Assembly (NCBI RefSeq): GCF_009764265.1
Contig: NZ_RWIR01000096.1
Span: 1 to 64,000 of the forward strand
Direction of reading: 5' to 3'
From: Pseudomonas sp. PB101
GTDB taxonomy: Bacteria > Pseudomonadota > Gammaproteobacteria > Pseudomonadales > Pseudomonadaceae
DNA: 64,000 nt
In this document: positions 44,662 to 53,792 of the stretch, one piece after another
Position numbering within the stretch: position 1 is the first letter of the stretch
Layout of the letters: each line of letters starts with the position of its first letter
Translations under genes and position numbers: made by a program
Notes under the pieces: model-generated
What the model saw: only the letters and a program-made list of their open reading frames with translations
The model's database searches: none
Told to the model about the DNA's origin: nothing

Positions 44662-44946
44662 ATGAGCGAGCCAACCGATATCGACAACGACGAAGAAGAG
44701 TTCGCCGAAAGTACCCTGATCCAGGCCATCGAAAACCAGATCGAAAGCGACAACCCGCCAGCGGCCAAGGCGACGTTCAACAAGCTGACGCTGGTGGGTT
44801 ACGAGCGCGAAGAAATCCTCAACCTGATGGCCCACGTTTTGGCGGTAGAAATCGACGCGATCCTCGAAGAAGACCGCGCGTTCAATACCGAATGGTATGA
44901 AGCCGCACTGCGCGCATTGCCCGAGTTGCCGCCGGAAAAGCAATAA
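44662..44946 (+). CDS. conserved hypothetical small acidic protein
   Basis: A 94-residue soluble acidic protein, not assigned to a characterised family. The N-terminal 25 residues are very acidic ('DIDNDEEEFAESTLIQ'). The rest is helical, with 'YEREEILNLMAHVLAVEIDA'. A strong GAGGAG lies 8 bases before the ATG at 44662. It is a single gene followed by a REP pair. Confidence 0.8.
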   Translation: MSEPTDIDNDEEEFAESTLIQAIENQIESDNPPAAKATFNKLTLVGYEREEILNLMAHVLAVEIDAILEEDRAFNTEWYEAALRALPELPPEKQ

Positions 44947-44957
44947 GCCCACGCCCC

Positions 44958-45059
44958 CTGTAGGAGCGAGCCTGCTCGCGAAAAACCCGAGAGCGCCGCG
45001 GGGCATCAGGTTTCCAGCGTTATCGTTGACGACCTTCGCGAGCAGGCTCGCTCCTACAG
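44958..45059. repeat. REP pair (inverted), TAGGAGC type
   Basis: CTGTAGGAGCGAGCCTGCTC at 44959 and its inverted copy ending GCTCGCTCCTACAG at 45059, with about 55 bases between. Confidence 0.88.
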
Positions 45060-45154
45060 AGGTAAAAAACCCTGTCGCGAGCACTGGACATGCCGCGCAA
45101 GCGGGTTCACCTTAGGGACGCTGTCGTCCAATTCCTAGAAAGTCTGGAGTCCTT

Positions 45155-45400
45155 ATGTCGCTTACCCCTGAGTTGGTTGCCGAACTGGAAGTCCTCGCAC
45201 TCTTCAACCTGGACAGTTCCCAGGAAGGTCTGAAAATTCATCAGACCGCTGCCCCGAAACACATTGCCGCCGCCAAACGTCTCTTTGAAAAAGAACTGAC
45301 CGACCAGCCTGATGGCGGTTACCTGACCAGCCTGGGTCGTGACGCCGCGCAAAATGTGCAAACCGTGCTGACCATTCTTAACGCCGAAGTAACAGCCTGA
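45155..45400 (+). CDS. TIGR02647 family small protein
   Basis: An 81-residue helical protein ('LTPELVAELEVLALFNLDSS', 'GLKIHQTAAPKHIAAAKRLF') of the proteobacterial family TIGR02647. It is sometimes called DNA-binding, which has not been shown to my knowledge. GGAGT precedes the ATG by five bases. It lies upstream of cyaA on the same strand with a 193-base gap. Confidence 0.85.
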   Translation: MSLTPELVAELEVLALFNLDSSQEGLKIHQTAAPKHIAAAKRLFEKELTDQPDGGYLTSLGRDAAQNVQTVLTILNAEVTA

Positions 45401-45593
45401 ATTCTGCCGTGTCGCCCACGGAGACCCCGATCCAGGGATTTCCGCGGGCACATACCCTGATGCCTGTCTCCAGCCGTTGGAAACCTGACGCCAGAAAAAC
45501 AAATTCAGCTTAAAAGTCCTCGCCTCAAGGCGCTAAACTGCCCCTCATCCGAAGAGCCCCACGTCCGAGCCCTGCGAGCCGGTTTGAGCTGAC

Positions 45594-48437
45594 ATGACGC
45601 GCACCCATGAAATCCGCCCTGATCTGGACGAAGGAATCGACCGCAAGGTACTCAGCCAGCTGCGCGCACGCTTTCTGAAACTCAACGAAGGACGCATGGC
45701 TCGCGCCATGGAAGGCTTGTCGACCCGCCAGCAAGGAGTCCTGACCTTGCTGCCGCTGTTTTTCCACGTCAATCATCCGCTGTTGCCCGGCTACGTTTCC
45801 GGCAGTACGCCGGCGGGGCTGTCGAATTTCGAGCCGGATGCCAATGTACTCGCTGAAGCCCAGCGCCTGACCCGTTCGTTTTCCTACAAACCGCGCCACG
45901 GCAGCAACCCACCCCGGCCGATTCACGGACTGTTCCTGATGGGCAGCCTCGGCACCCTGGCCCAGGCCGACCAGAGCGACATGGATGTGTGGGTGTGCCA
46001 TGGACCGGACCTGACCGAGAACGAGCTCGCCGAACTGCGCAAAAAATGCCAGCTGCTGGAAACCTGGGCTGCCAGCCAGGGTGCCGAGGCGCATTTTTTC
46101 CTGATCGACCCGAGCCGTTTCGTCCGTGGCGAACGCGACACCCAACTGAGCTCGGAAGATTGCGGCACCACCCAGCACTACCTGTTGCTGGACGAGTTTT
46201 ACCGCACCGCGATCTGGCTCGCCGGGCGCACGCCGATCTGGTGGCTGGTGCCGGTCTACGAGGAAGCGAGCTACGACCGCTACACCCATACCCTGATTTC
46301 CAAACGCTTCATCCGCGCCGACGAAACCCTCGACCTCGGCAACCTGGCCTTCATTCCGCCCGGAGAATTCATCGGAGCCGGGCTCTGGCAGCTGTTCAAG
46401 GGCATCGAGTCGCCCTACAAGTCGGTGCTCAAGCTGTTGCTGACCGAGGTTTACGCCAGCGAACACCCCAGGGTCCATTGCCTGAGCCTGCGCTTCAAGC
46501 AGGCGGTGTTCGCCAACCGCCTCGACCTCGACGAGTTGGACCCGTACGTCGTGGTGTACCGGCGCATCGAGGAATACCTGGTCGCCCGCAACGAACCGGA
46601 ACGCCTGGAACTGGTGCGCCGCGCGCTGTACCTGAAGGTCAATCGCAAACTGACCGGCAACAGTCGCACACAGAGCTGGCAACGTTCATTGCTTGAGCGC
46701 CTGGCCCACGAATGGCACTGGGACCAGCGCCAACTGGCCCTGCTCGACAGCCGCAGCCAGTGGAAGGTCCGTCAGGTCAGCTCCGAGCGGCGGGCACTGG
46801 TCAACGAGCTGAACTACAGCTACCGCTTTCTCACACAGTTTGCCCGTCACGAACAAACCGTCAGCCGCATCAACAAGCGTGACCTGAGCGTCCTCGGCCG
46901 TCGGCTGTACGCCGCCTTCGAGCGCAAGGCCGGCAAAGTCGAGTTCATCAACCCCGGCATCGCCCCGGACCTGGCCGAAGACACCCTGACGCTGGTGCAC
47001 GCGCCGAACAAGAAAGAACCGGGGCAAGGCCAATGGGGTTTGTATAACGGCAGCCTGACGGCGCTGGAGTGGGAGCATTTCGCGCCGATCAAACGCAGCC
47101 GTCACTTGCTGGAACTGCTGACCTGGTGCCACCGCAATGGCGTGATCGACAGCAGTACCCGCCTGGCCTTGCACCCCGGCACCAGCGACTTGAGCGAATT
47201 CGAGCTGTTCAACCTGCTCGGCAGCCTGCAACAGACCATTGCCCTGCCCTTGCCCACCGTCGCCGAAGAGCCTCTGTTGCGCGCCAGCGTTCCGAGTGAA
47301 GTGCTGATCCTGGTGAATGTCGGCATCGATCCGCTCAAGCACCATCGTGACCTGAACATCCTCATGACCACCGAGCGCACCGACTCCCTGAGCTACGCCG
47401 GCGTCCGGGAAAATCTGGTGCTGACCCTGGACCAGGTCACGCTCAATAGCTGGAACGAAGTGCTGGTCGCTCGCTATGACGGCCCCCACGCTCTGCTCGA
47501 CTGCATCCGCGACTATCTCAACAACCTGCCGGCCGGACCGCAACAGCCGAAGCTGCGGGTGCGCTGTTTCTGCCACAACCGCGCGCAGTTCATCGCCCAG
47601 CGCGTGGAAGACATCCTCGATACCGCGCAGAACCTGCTGCTGAGCCGGCTCAATCACCGCTACCTGATCCAGGTCCAGCAGCACTACCACGTGCTCGAGC
47701 TGGTGCCGGGCCAGGTCCAGCACATCGCGCTGGCCAACTTGCCGGCGCTGATCGATTACCTGGGCGAGGAAATGGCCAGCTACAGCCCGCTTCACCTGGA
47801 CCCCAATGCATTGCAAGAGCACGACCTTGCGCTGTTTCTGCCGACGGGCCAGCCGGACTGCATTCAAGTGTTCTATCGGGTCAACGAGAATCAGGCTGAT
47901 CTGTACGTGCTCGATGAGTTCAATGCCCTGTGGCAGCAACGCCTGCCCTGGCACGACGAGCAAAGCCTGCTGGTGCCGCTGCAGCGCTTCCTGCAATCGA
48001 TTCAGTACCGTCGCGATGCCCTGTTGCCGATGGACGCAGCCCATCCCTTGAACCTCGACATCCTGTATAGCCAGTTGCTGCCGTCAGGTCCTGGCCGGGC
48101 GCGTCGCATCGAGGCCCGACCGGTACCGCAGACACCGGTGAACAAACCGTTCTACGACGTGCAGGCGATCGTCGGCAAAGCCGCACCGGGTCAGGTGCAG
48201 GTCACGTTGTATTGCAATCAACGGGAGTTTTCCGAGTTGGAGCATGGCGACCAGCTGTTCAGCGTGGTCGCCCGGGAAATCGTCGGGCAGCGCCGGGAAA
48301 CCGAACGCTATCGCTGCTACATCACCGATCTCGACCTGTCAGGCCTGCTCGGTGAAGGGCAGAGTTCGACCCATCTGTATCTGCGTTACAAAGCTGACCT
48401 GGAGCAGGCATTGAACGAGGCGCTCGATCAGGTCTGA
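45594..48437 (+). CDS. cyaA: class I adenylate cyclase CyaA
   Basis: A 947-residue cytosolic enzyme that makes cAMP from ATP. The catalytic domain (about 1-540) has the nucleotidyltransferase motif 'GSLGTLAQADQSDMDVWV' (about 118-135) with its paired aspartates. The regulatory C-terminal half has no clear motifs. In P. aeruginosa CyaA supplies part of the cAMP that activates Vfr. A weak Shine-Dalgarno precedes the ATG. It is convergent with rnk, seven bases apart. Confidence 0.96.
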   Translation: MTRTHEIRPDLDEGIDRKVLSQLRARFLKLNEGRMARAMEGLSTRQQGVLTLLPLFFHVNHPLLPGYVSGSTPAGLSNFEPDANVLAEAQRLTRSFSYKPRHGSNPPRPIHGLFLMGSLGTLAQADQSDMDVWVCHGPDLTENELAELRKKCQLLETWAASQGAEAHFFLIDPSRFVRGERDTQLSSEDCGTTQHYLLLDEFYRTAIWLAGRTPIWWLVPVYEEASYDRYTHTLISKRFIRADETLDLGNLAFIPPGEFIGAGLWQLFKGIESPYKSVLKLLLTEVYASEHPRVHCLSLRFKQAVFANRLDLDELDPYVVVYRRIEEYLVARNEPERLELVRRALYLKVNRKLTGNSRTQSWQRSLLERLAHEWHWDQRQLALLDSRSQWKVRQVSSERRALVNELNYSYRFLTQFARHEQTVSRINKRDLSVLGRRLYAAFERKAGKVEFINPGIAPDLAEDTLTLVHAPNKKEPGQGQWGLYNGSLTALEWEHFAPIKRSRHLLELLTWCHRNGVIDSSTRLALHPGTSDLSEFELFNLLGSLQQTIALPLPTVAEEPLLRASVPSEVLILVNVGIDPLKHHRDLNILMTTERTDSLSYAGVRENLVLTLDQVTLNSWNEVLVARYDGPHALLDCIRDYLNNLPAGPQQPKLRVRCFCHNRAQFIAQRVEDILDTAQNLLLSRLNHRYLIQVQQHYHVLELVPGQVQHIALANLPALIDYLGEEMASYSPLHLDPNALQEHDLALFLPTGQPDCIQVFYRVNENQADLYVLDEFNALWQQRLPWHDEQSLLVPLQRFLQSIQYRRDALLPMDAAHPLNLDILYSQLLPSGPGRARRIEARPVPQTPVNKPFYDVQAIVGKAAPGQVQVTLYCNQREFSELEHGDQLFSVVAREIVGQRRETERYRCYITDLDLSGLLGEGQSSTHLYLRYKADLEQALNEALDQV

Positions 48438-48444
48438 AGGGATG

Positions 48445-48855
48445 TCACTCGGGGAACGCGCCGCCATTGGCCGGCTGCGATTCGACTTCCAGCAGCGTCA
48501 GTTTCAGGGTCTTGCCGCCCGGAGCCGGCCAGTCGATATGCTGGCCAACCTTCAGGCCGAGCAACGCGCTGCCCACCGGTGCCAGGATCGAGACCTTGCC
48601 TTCGTCGGCATTCGCATCCTTGGGGTACACCAGGGTCAGGTGGTAGTCCTTGCCACTGCCTTCTTCGCGGCAATGCACGCGGGAATTCATGGTCACGACA
48701 TCCGCCGGCACTTCATCGTGACCGACCACTGTATCGGCGCGATCCAGCTCGGTTTGCAACGCGATAACGCCCGGCAACGTGTCGTCCAGGCTGTCGATCA
48801 GGCGCTCCAGGCGCTGGACGTCCAGACGGGTAAGGGTGATGGAAGGTGCGGTCAT
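48445..48855 (-). CDS. rnk: nucleoside diphosphate kinase regulator Rnk
   Basis: A 136-residue protein with an N-terminal coiled coil ('LDVQRLERLIDSLDD') and a GreA/GreB-like C domain ('VSILAPVGSALLGLKVGQHI'). Rnk binds RNA polymerase and affects nucleotide pools and, in P. aeruginosa, alginate output through Ndk. The start MTAPSITLTRLD at 48855 follows AAGGAG with a long spacer of 12 bases; an upstream start adds 38 non-conserved codons. A terminator-like hairpin lies in its leader 40 bases upstream. Confidence 0.94.
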   Translation of the reverse strand: MTAPSITLTRLDVQRLERLIDSLDDTLPGVIALQTELDRADTVVGHDEVPADVVTMNSRVHCREEGSGKDYHLTLVYPKDANADEGKVSILAPVGSALLGLKVGQHIDWPAPGGKTLKLTLLEVESQPANGGAFPE

Positions 48856-48892
48856 GATCTGGGCAGACTCCTTTCTTCTGCACGAAAAAAGC

Positions 48893-48922
48893 AAAACCCC
48901 GCCAGAAAAAGGCGGGGTTTTC
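48893..48922 (-). terminator. intrinsic terminator hairpin in the rnk leader
   Basis: The minus strand has AAAACCCCGCC / GGCGGGGTTTT with a 7-base loop, followed by GC and six T residues. It sits only about 38 bases before the rnk ATG. It may end the cyaY-DUF1289 transcript, attenuate rnk, or both. Confidence 0.85.
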
Positions 48923-49008
48923 ATAAACCTCGATGGGTTGAGGCGTTTCCGGACACTATCACAGCTCAAAAAATATACAAGCTGGGCGATACAGCTTCCG
49001 CGCGGCCT

Positions 49009-49227
49009 TTATGCCAAGGATTTGCGGTGAGCAGCCTCGGCGCAAATCACCCGTCGGCGCTGATCATCGGCCGAGCGCCATTCGCGGATGTCTTCGACAT
49101 GGCGAAAGCAGCCCAGGCAGACTTTCTGCTCGTCCAGCCGGCATACACCGCTGCACGGCGACGGCACTGCGGGGCTGACATTGCTGTATAGCGGCTTTGG
49201 CGCACGGACCGGAACGGGTTGAGTCAC
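49009..49227 (-). CDS. DUF1289 domain protein
   Basis: A 72-residue cysteine-rich protein with 'SPCSGVCRLDEQKVCLGCFR' in the middle and 'DIREW' after it, the DUF1289 pattern. The four cysteines probably bind zinc or an iron-sulfur cluster. The GTG start at 49227 overlaps the cyaY stop region by about five bases and follows GAAGG; it gives a compact protein. The neighbouring CyaY makes a role near iron-sulfur assembly possible. Function unproven. Confidence 0.75.
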   Translation of the reverse strand: MTQPVPVRAPKPLYSNVSPAVPSPCSGVCRLDEQKVCLGCFRHVEDIREWRSADDQRRRVICAEAAHRKSLA

Positions 49228-49231
49228 AGAC

Positions 49232-49564
49232 TTACAGACCTTCGAAATCCAGTTCGACACCGGCCTGTTGCTGGACGATGCGCTCAAGCATTTCACCCAG
49301 TTGCTCTTCACTCTTGTCGCACATCCAGCGCTCGCTTTCTTCGTCGTAGTCGAAGTGGAAACCACCGGACACCGCCGCCAGCCACAGCTGACGCAGCGGT
49401 TCCTGGCGACTGAAGATCAACTGGCTGCCGTTCTCGAACTTGACGGTCAGCACACCGGCCGAGCTTTCGAGGTCGATGTCCAGGTCGCTGTCGTCAAAGA
49501 TGTCCTCCAGGGTTTGCTGGGTGGCATCGACCAGGTCGTGGAAACGCGCTTCGGACAAACTCAT
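49232..49564 (-). CDS. cyaY: iron donor protein CyaY (frataxin)
   Basis: A 110-residue bacterial frataxin. It begins 'SLSEARFHDLVDATQQTLED' with the acidic ridge 'DIFDDSDLDIDLES' in helix 1 and the beta-sheet 'GGFHFDYDEESERWMCD'. It binds iron and modulates iron-sulfur cluster assembly. The start is fixed at 49564 by the family N-terminus; the open frame continues upstream only as antisense of the lysA region. It is followed by the DUF1289 gene. Confidence 0.95.
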   Translation of the reverse strand: MSLSEARFHDLVDATQQTLEDIFDDSDLDIDLESSAGVLTVKFENGSQLIFSRQEPLRQLWLAAVSGGFHFDYDEESERWMCDKSEEQLGEMLERIVQQQAGVELDFEGL

Positions 49565-49879
49565 TACGGCAACCTCAAAAAGTGTCTGATCAGGCTCAAG
49601 CGCCGCAAGATACGACCGAGCCCCGTCGATTGCAAAGGATAACGACCAAGGACCGTAATCAACAGGCCTGGCACTGCAACTGTGTGGGCTTGCCCGCGAT
49701 GGGGCCGGCACATTCAACATCATTGTCGACTGAACCACCGCTATCGCGGGCAAGCCCGCTCCCACAGGGTTCGATGTGCTTGCGGCCAACCCCCGCCGGA
49801 CGGGCGGTCCGTTGCATAGGCAAGCTGCCGGGTGGCCGGTATACTCTGGCGCAATTAATGCATTTTCAAGGATTTCGCC
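49565..49879. other. divergent gap cyaY / lptM with a REP pair
   Basis: A 315-base gap. It contains a REP pair (49680-49769) whose left arm is shortened (CTGTGTGGGCTTGCCCGCG), and short flanks that should hold the cyaY and lptM promoters. No other feature was seen. Confidence 0.6.
49680..49769. repeat. REP pair with a shortened left arm
   Basis: The right arm GGGCAAGCCCGCTCCCACAG is complete. The left arm reads TGTGTGGGCTTGCCCGCG and lacks the GAGC after GTGG, so it is decayed. Confidence 0.8.
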
Positions 49880-50056
49880 ATGAAGCGCCTGATCTCTTCC
49901 CTTGCTGCGCTCCTCGCGGTTGCCTGCCTTGTGTCGGCCTGCGGTCAAAAAGGCCCGCTGTACCTGCCCGATGAAGACCAGGACCCTGTCGAGCAAGCCA
50001 AGTCGTCGCAGCAACAGCCTGCCTCCAAAGCACACAAGCACGACGTCTACCAATAA
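49880..50056 (+). CDS. lptM: LptM (LppL/YifL), small lipoprotein of the LPS translocon
   Basis: A 58-residue lipoprotein with signal 'LISSLAALLAVACLVSAC' (lipid cysteine C21) followed by 'GQKGPLYLPDE', the family signature. It assists maturation of the LptD disulfides in the outer-membrane LPS translocon in E. coli. The rest is a short hydrophilic tail with histidines. AAGGA precedes the ATG. It lies 12 bases before lysA and is probably co-transcribed, as in other pseudomonads. Confidence 0.93.
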   Translation: MKRLISSLAALLAVACLVSACGQKGPLYLPDEDQDPVEQAKSSQQQPASKAHKHDVYQ

Positions 50057-50068
50057 TAAGGGAACCTC

Positions 50069-51316
50069 ATGGACGCTTTTAACTACCGTGACGGTGAACT
50101 GTTCGCGGAAGGTGTTGCCCTGTCTGCCATCGCCGAGCGCTTTGGTACACCCACCTACGTTTACTCCCGTGCACACATCGAAGCCCAGTACCTGGCTTAC
50201 GCCGATGCACTGGCCGGCACGCCGCACCTGGTGTGCTTCGCGGTCAAGGCCAACTCCAACCTGGGCGTACTGAATGTCCTGGCGCGTCTGGGCGCCGGTT
50301 TCGACATCGTCTCCCGTGGCGAGCTGGAACGTGTACTGGCCGCTGGCGGCAGCGCCGACAAGATCGTGTTCTCCGGTGTCGGCAAGACCCGTGACGACAT
50401 GCGTCGCGCCCTGGAAGTCGGCGTGCACTGCTTCAACGTCGAATCCACCGACGAGCTGGAACGCCTGCAAGTAGTCGCCGCCGAACTGGGCGTTCGCGCG
50501 CCGATTTCGCTGCGTGTGAACCCGGACGTCGATGCCGGCACCCACCCGTACATTTCTACCGGTCTCAAAGAGAACAAGTTCGGCATCGCCATCGCCGACG
50601 CCGAAGACGTTTACGTGCGCGCCGCGCAGCTGCCGAACCTGGAAGTGGTCGGCGTCGATTGCCACATCGGTTCGCAACTGACCACCCTTCCACCGTTCAT
50701 TGACGCCCTCGACCGCCTGCTGGGCCTGATCGACCGCCTCGGCGATTGCGGCATCTACCTGCGCCACATCGATCTCGGTGGCGGACTGGGCGTGCGTTAC
50801 AAGGACGAGGAGCCGCCACTGGCTGCCGACTACATCAAGGCCGTGCGCGAGCGTCTCGACGGTCGTGACCTGGCGCTGGTGTTCGAGCCGGGCCGCTTCA
50901 TCGTGGCCAACGCCGGCGTACTGCTGACGCAGGTCGAATACCTCAAGCACACCGAGCACAAAGACTTCGCCATCGTCGACGCCGCCATGAACGATCTGAT
51001 CCGCCCGGCGCTGTACCAGGCCTGGATGGACGTCACGGCCGTGCGCCCGCGCCAATCCGCGGCCCGCGCCTACGACATCGTCGGCCCGATCTGCGAGACC
51101 GGCGATTTCCTGGCCAAGGATCGTCAGCTGGCGCTGGAAGAAGGCGACCTGCTGGCCGTGCATTCGGCCGGTGCCTACGGGTTTGTCATGAGTTCCAACT
51201 ACAACACCCGCGGTCGTACCGCCGAAGTGTTGGTGGACGGTGATCAGGCATTTGAAGTGCGTCGCCGTGAAACGGTAGCCGAGTTGTTTGCTGGCGAAAG
51301 CCTGCTGCCGGAGTAA
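50069..51316 (+). CDS. lysA: diaminopimelate decarboxylase LysA
   Basis: A 415-residue PLP enzyme that converts meso-diaminopimelate to lysine, the last step of the pathway. The PLP lysine is K60 in 'LVCFAVKANSNLGVLN'. The glycine-rich phosphate site is 'HIDLGGGLGV' and the second-subunit motif is 'VGPICETGDFLAKDR'. It is in an apparent operon lptM-lysA-dapF-DUF484-xerC-HAD with gaps of 2 to 13 bases or overlaps. Confidence 0.98.
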   Translation: MDAFNYRDGELFAEGVALSAIAERFGTPTYVYSRAHIEAQYLAYADALAGTPHLVCFAVKANSNLGVLNVLARLGAGFDIVSRGELERVLAAGGSADKIVFSGVGKTRDDMRRALEVGVHCFNVESTDELERLQVVAAELGVRAPISLRVNPDVDAGTHPYISTGLKENKFGIAIADAEDVYVRAAQLPNLEVVGVDCHIGSQLTTLPPFIDALDRLLGLIDRLGDCGIYLRHIDLGGGLGVRYKDEEPPLAADYIKAVRERLDGRDLALVFEPGRFIVANAGVLLTQVEYLKHTEHKDFAIVDAAMNDLIRPALYQAWMDVTAVRPRQSAARAYDIVGPICETGDFLAKDRQLALEEGDLLAVHSAGAYGFVMSSNYNTRGRTAEVLVDGDQAFEVRRRETVAELFAGESLLPE

Positions 51317-51320
51317 AACC

Positions 51321-52151
51321 ATGCTGCTGCGTTTTACCAAGATGCACGGCCTGGGCAATGACTTCATGGTCCTCGACCTGGTCAGCCAGCACGCGCACAT
51401 CCTGCCCAAGCATGCCAAGCAATGGGGCGACCGGCATACCGGCATCGGTTTCGACCAGTTGCTGATCGTCGAAGCGCCGAGCAACCCGGACGTGGACTTC
51501 CGCTACCGGATCTTCAACTCCGACGGTTCCGAAGTGGAGCAGTGCGGCAATGGTGCACGCTGCTTCGCCCGTTTTGTGCTCGACAAGCGCCTGACCGCAA
51601 AACGCCTGATCCGCGTCGAAACCAAAAGCGGCATCATCGAGCTCGACGTGCGTAACGACGGCCAGATCGGCGTCAACATGGGCGCCCCGCGCCTGGTGCC
51701 AGCGGATATTCCATTCCAGGCGCCAGAGCAGGCCACCAGTTATCAGGTCGACGTCGACGGCACCCCGGTCGATCTGGCCGCCGTGTCCATGGGCAACCCC
51801 CATGCCGTGCTGCGGGTCAGCGACATCAACAATGCGCCGGTGCATGAACTGGGCCCGAAAATCGAACATCACCCGCGCTTCCCGGCACGGGTCAATGTCG
51901 GCTTTCTCCAGGTCATCGACCGGAGCCGCGCGCAATTGCGCGTCTGGGAGCGTGGAGCCGGGGAAACCCAGGCTTGCGGAACCGGCGCCTGTGCCGCCGC
52001 AGTGGCCGCGATCAGCCAGGGGTGGATGGATTCGCCCCTATTGATCGACCTGCCTGGCGGGCGCTTGTCCATCGAATGGGCAGGCCCTGGCCACCCGGTG
52101 ATGATGACCGGCCCGGCAGTGCGTGTATACGAAGGACAAGTGCGTCTTTGA
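51321..52151 (+). CDS. dapF: diaminopimelate epimerase DapF
   Basis: A 276-residue cofactor-independent epimerase that makes meso-diaminopimelate for lysine and peptidoglycan. The catalytic cysteines are C75 ('EQCGNGARCFARF') and C219 ('TQACGTGACAAAV'). The start at 51321 (MLLRFTKMHGLGNDF) is four bases after lysA. It encodes the step just before LysA in the pathway. Confidence 0.98.
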   Translation: MLLRFTKMHGLGNDFMVLDLVSQHAHILPKHAKQWGDRHTGIGFDQLLIVEAPSNPDVDFRYRIFNSDGSEVEQCGNGARCFARFVLDKRLTAKRLIRVETKSGIIELDVRNDGQIGVNMGAPRLVPADIPFQAPEQATSYQVDVDGTPVDLAAVSMGNPHAVLRVSDINNAPVHELGPKIEHHPRFPARVNVGFLQVIDRSRAQLRVWERGAGETQACGTGACAAAVAAISQGWMDSPLLIDLPGGRLSIEWAGPGHPVMMTGPAVRVYEGQVRL

Positions 52152-52164
52152 GTGAGCGAAACCC

Positions 52165-52890
52165 ATGACCGACAAGCCTCAGGTACCCGCACGACAAGCT
52201 GACGAATCACCGTCCGAAAGCCTGGAGGCGGCGGCTGTTGCCGCGTACCTGGAGGCTCACCCGGACTTTTTCGTCGAGCACGAAGAACTGCTGCCGTCCC
52301 TGCGTATTCCCCATCGGCGCGGCGACACCGTGTCGCTGGTGGAGCGTCAGATGACCATCCTGCGCGACCGCAACATCGAGTTGCGCCACCGTCTTTCTCA
52401 CTTGATGGACGTGGCCCGGGACAACGACCGGCTGTTCGAAAAGACCCGTCGCCTGATCCTGGCGCTGATGGATGCCGCCAGCCTGGAAGACGTGGTGATG
52501 TGCGTCGAAGACAGCCTGCGCCAGGAGTTCCAGGTACCCTTCGTCAGCCTTATCCTGCTGGGTGACAACGCCATGCCGGTCGGCCGCTGGGCCACTCACG
52601 CCGAGGCACAGGTGGCCATCGGCGGCTTGCTCTCGGAAGACAAAAGCGTCAGCGGCAGCCTGCGTGAGCATGAACTGGACTTCCTGTTCGGCGAGGAGCA
52701 GCGCAAGCAGATCGGCTCCACCGCAGTCGTTGCCATCAGCCATCAGGGCATTCACGGCATCCTGGCCATCGCCAGCCGCGACCCTCAGCACTACAAAAGC
52801 TCGGTGGGCACCCTGTTCCTGAGCTACATCGCCGAAGTCATGGGCCGCGTGCTGCCACGGGTCAACAACTCCCTGCGCTCGGTACGCTGA
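52165..52890 (+). CDS. DUF484 family protein
   Basis: A 241-residue GAF-like protein. The N-terminal part carries 'VAAYLEAHPDFFVEHEELLP', then 'VSLVERQMTILRDRNIELRH' forms a coiled coil, and the rest is a GAF-like domain. It is always found next to xerC in pseudomonads and enterobacteria, but its role is unknown. It may take part in XerC function or regulation. Spacing: 13 bases after dapF and 2 bases before xerC. Confidence 0.9.
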   Translation: MTDKPQVPARQADESPSESLEAAAVAAYLEAHPDFFVEHEELLPSLRIPHRRGDTVSLVERQMTILRDRNIELRHRLSHLMDVARDNDRLFEKTRRLILALMDAASLEDVVMCVEDSLRQEFQVPFVSLILLGDNAMPVGRWATHAEAQVAIGGLLSEDKSVSGSLREHELDFLFGEEQRKQIGSTAVVAISHQGIHGILAIASRDPQHYKSSVGTLFLSYIAEVMGRVLPRVNNSLRSVR

Positions 52891-52892
52891 AC

Positions 52893-53792
52893 ATGGAACG
52901 GCAACTGGACGCTTACTGCGAACACCTGCGCAGTGAGCGACAGGTGTCGCCGCACACGCTGTCGGCCTACCGCCGCGACCTCGATAAAGTACTGGGCTGG
53001 TGCATCAAACAGAACATCGGCAGCTGGGCGGCGCTGGACATCCAGCGCCTGCGCAGCCTGATTGCCCGCCTGCATGCCCAGGGTCAGTCATCGCGCAGTC
53101 TGGCGCGATTGCTGTCCGCCGTTCGCGGGCTTTATCACTACCTGAACCGCGAAGGCCTGTGCGACCACGATCCGGCCAATGGCCTGGCGCCGCCGAAAGG
53201 TGAACGTCGCCTGCCGAAAACCCTGGACACCGACCGCGCCCTGCAACTATTAGAGGGCGGCGTTGAAGACGACTTTCTGGCACGTCGAGACCAGGCGATT
53301 CTGGAATTGTTCTACTCCTCCGGACTGCGGCTATCGGAGCTGACGGGGCTCAATCTCGATCAGCTCGACCTCGCCGACGGCATGGTCCAGGTGCTCGGCA
53401 AAGGCAGCAAGACCCGCGTGCTGCCGGTAGGAAAAAAAGCCCGCGAAGCGCTGGAGCAGTGGCTGCCACTGCGAGCCATGGCCAACCCGGCGGACGATGC
53501 GGTGTTTGTCAGCCAACAGGGTCGACGTCTCGGACCGCGAGCGATCCAGGTGCGGGTCAAGGCTGCCGGCGAGCGCGAACTGGGGCAAAACCTCCACCCG
53601 CACATGCTGCGGCACTCCTTTGCCAGCCATTTGCTGGAATCCTCCCAGGATCTGCGCGCGGTGCAGGAGTTGCTCGGGCACTCGGACATCAAGACCACGC
53701 AGATCTACACCCACCTGGACTTCCAGCACCTGGCCACGGTCTACGACAGCGCCCACCCACGGGCCAAACGCATGAAAGGCGACGATTCATGA
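52893..53792 (+). CDS. xerC: tyrosine recombinase XerC
   Basis: A 299-residue site-specific recombinase that, with XerD, resolves chromosome dimers at dif. Catalytic residues visible are R146 ('SSGLRLSEL'), K170 ('VLGKGSKTR'), H237 and R240 ('HPHMLRHSFASHLL'), H263 ('LGHSDIKTTQ') and nucleophile Y272 ('IYTH'). The N-terminal SAM-like core-binding domain covers 1-85. It ends with a four-base overlap (ATGA) with the HAD gene. It is a housekeeping enzyme and not a phage integrase. Confidence 0.97.
   Translation: MERQLDAYCEHLRSERQVSPHTLSAYRRDLDKVLGWCIKQNIGSWAALDIQRLRSLIARLHAQGQSSRSLARLLSAVRGLYHYLNREGLCDHDPANGLAPPKGERRLPKTLDTDRALQLLEGGVEDDFLARRDQAILELFYSSGLRLSELTGLNLDQLDLADGMVQVLGKGSKTRVLPVGKKAREALEQWLPLRAMANPADDAVFVSQQGRRLGPRAIQVRVKAAGERELGQNLHPHMLRHSFASHLLESSQDLRAVQELLGHSDIKTTQIYTHLDFQHLATVYDSAHPRAKRMKGDDS

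Noticed and set aside
52893..53792. Phage or island integrase
   Set aside because: This tyrosine recombinase is the housekeeping XerC: it lies in the conserved dapF-DUF484-xerC-HAD operon.
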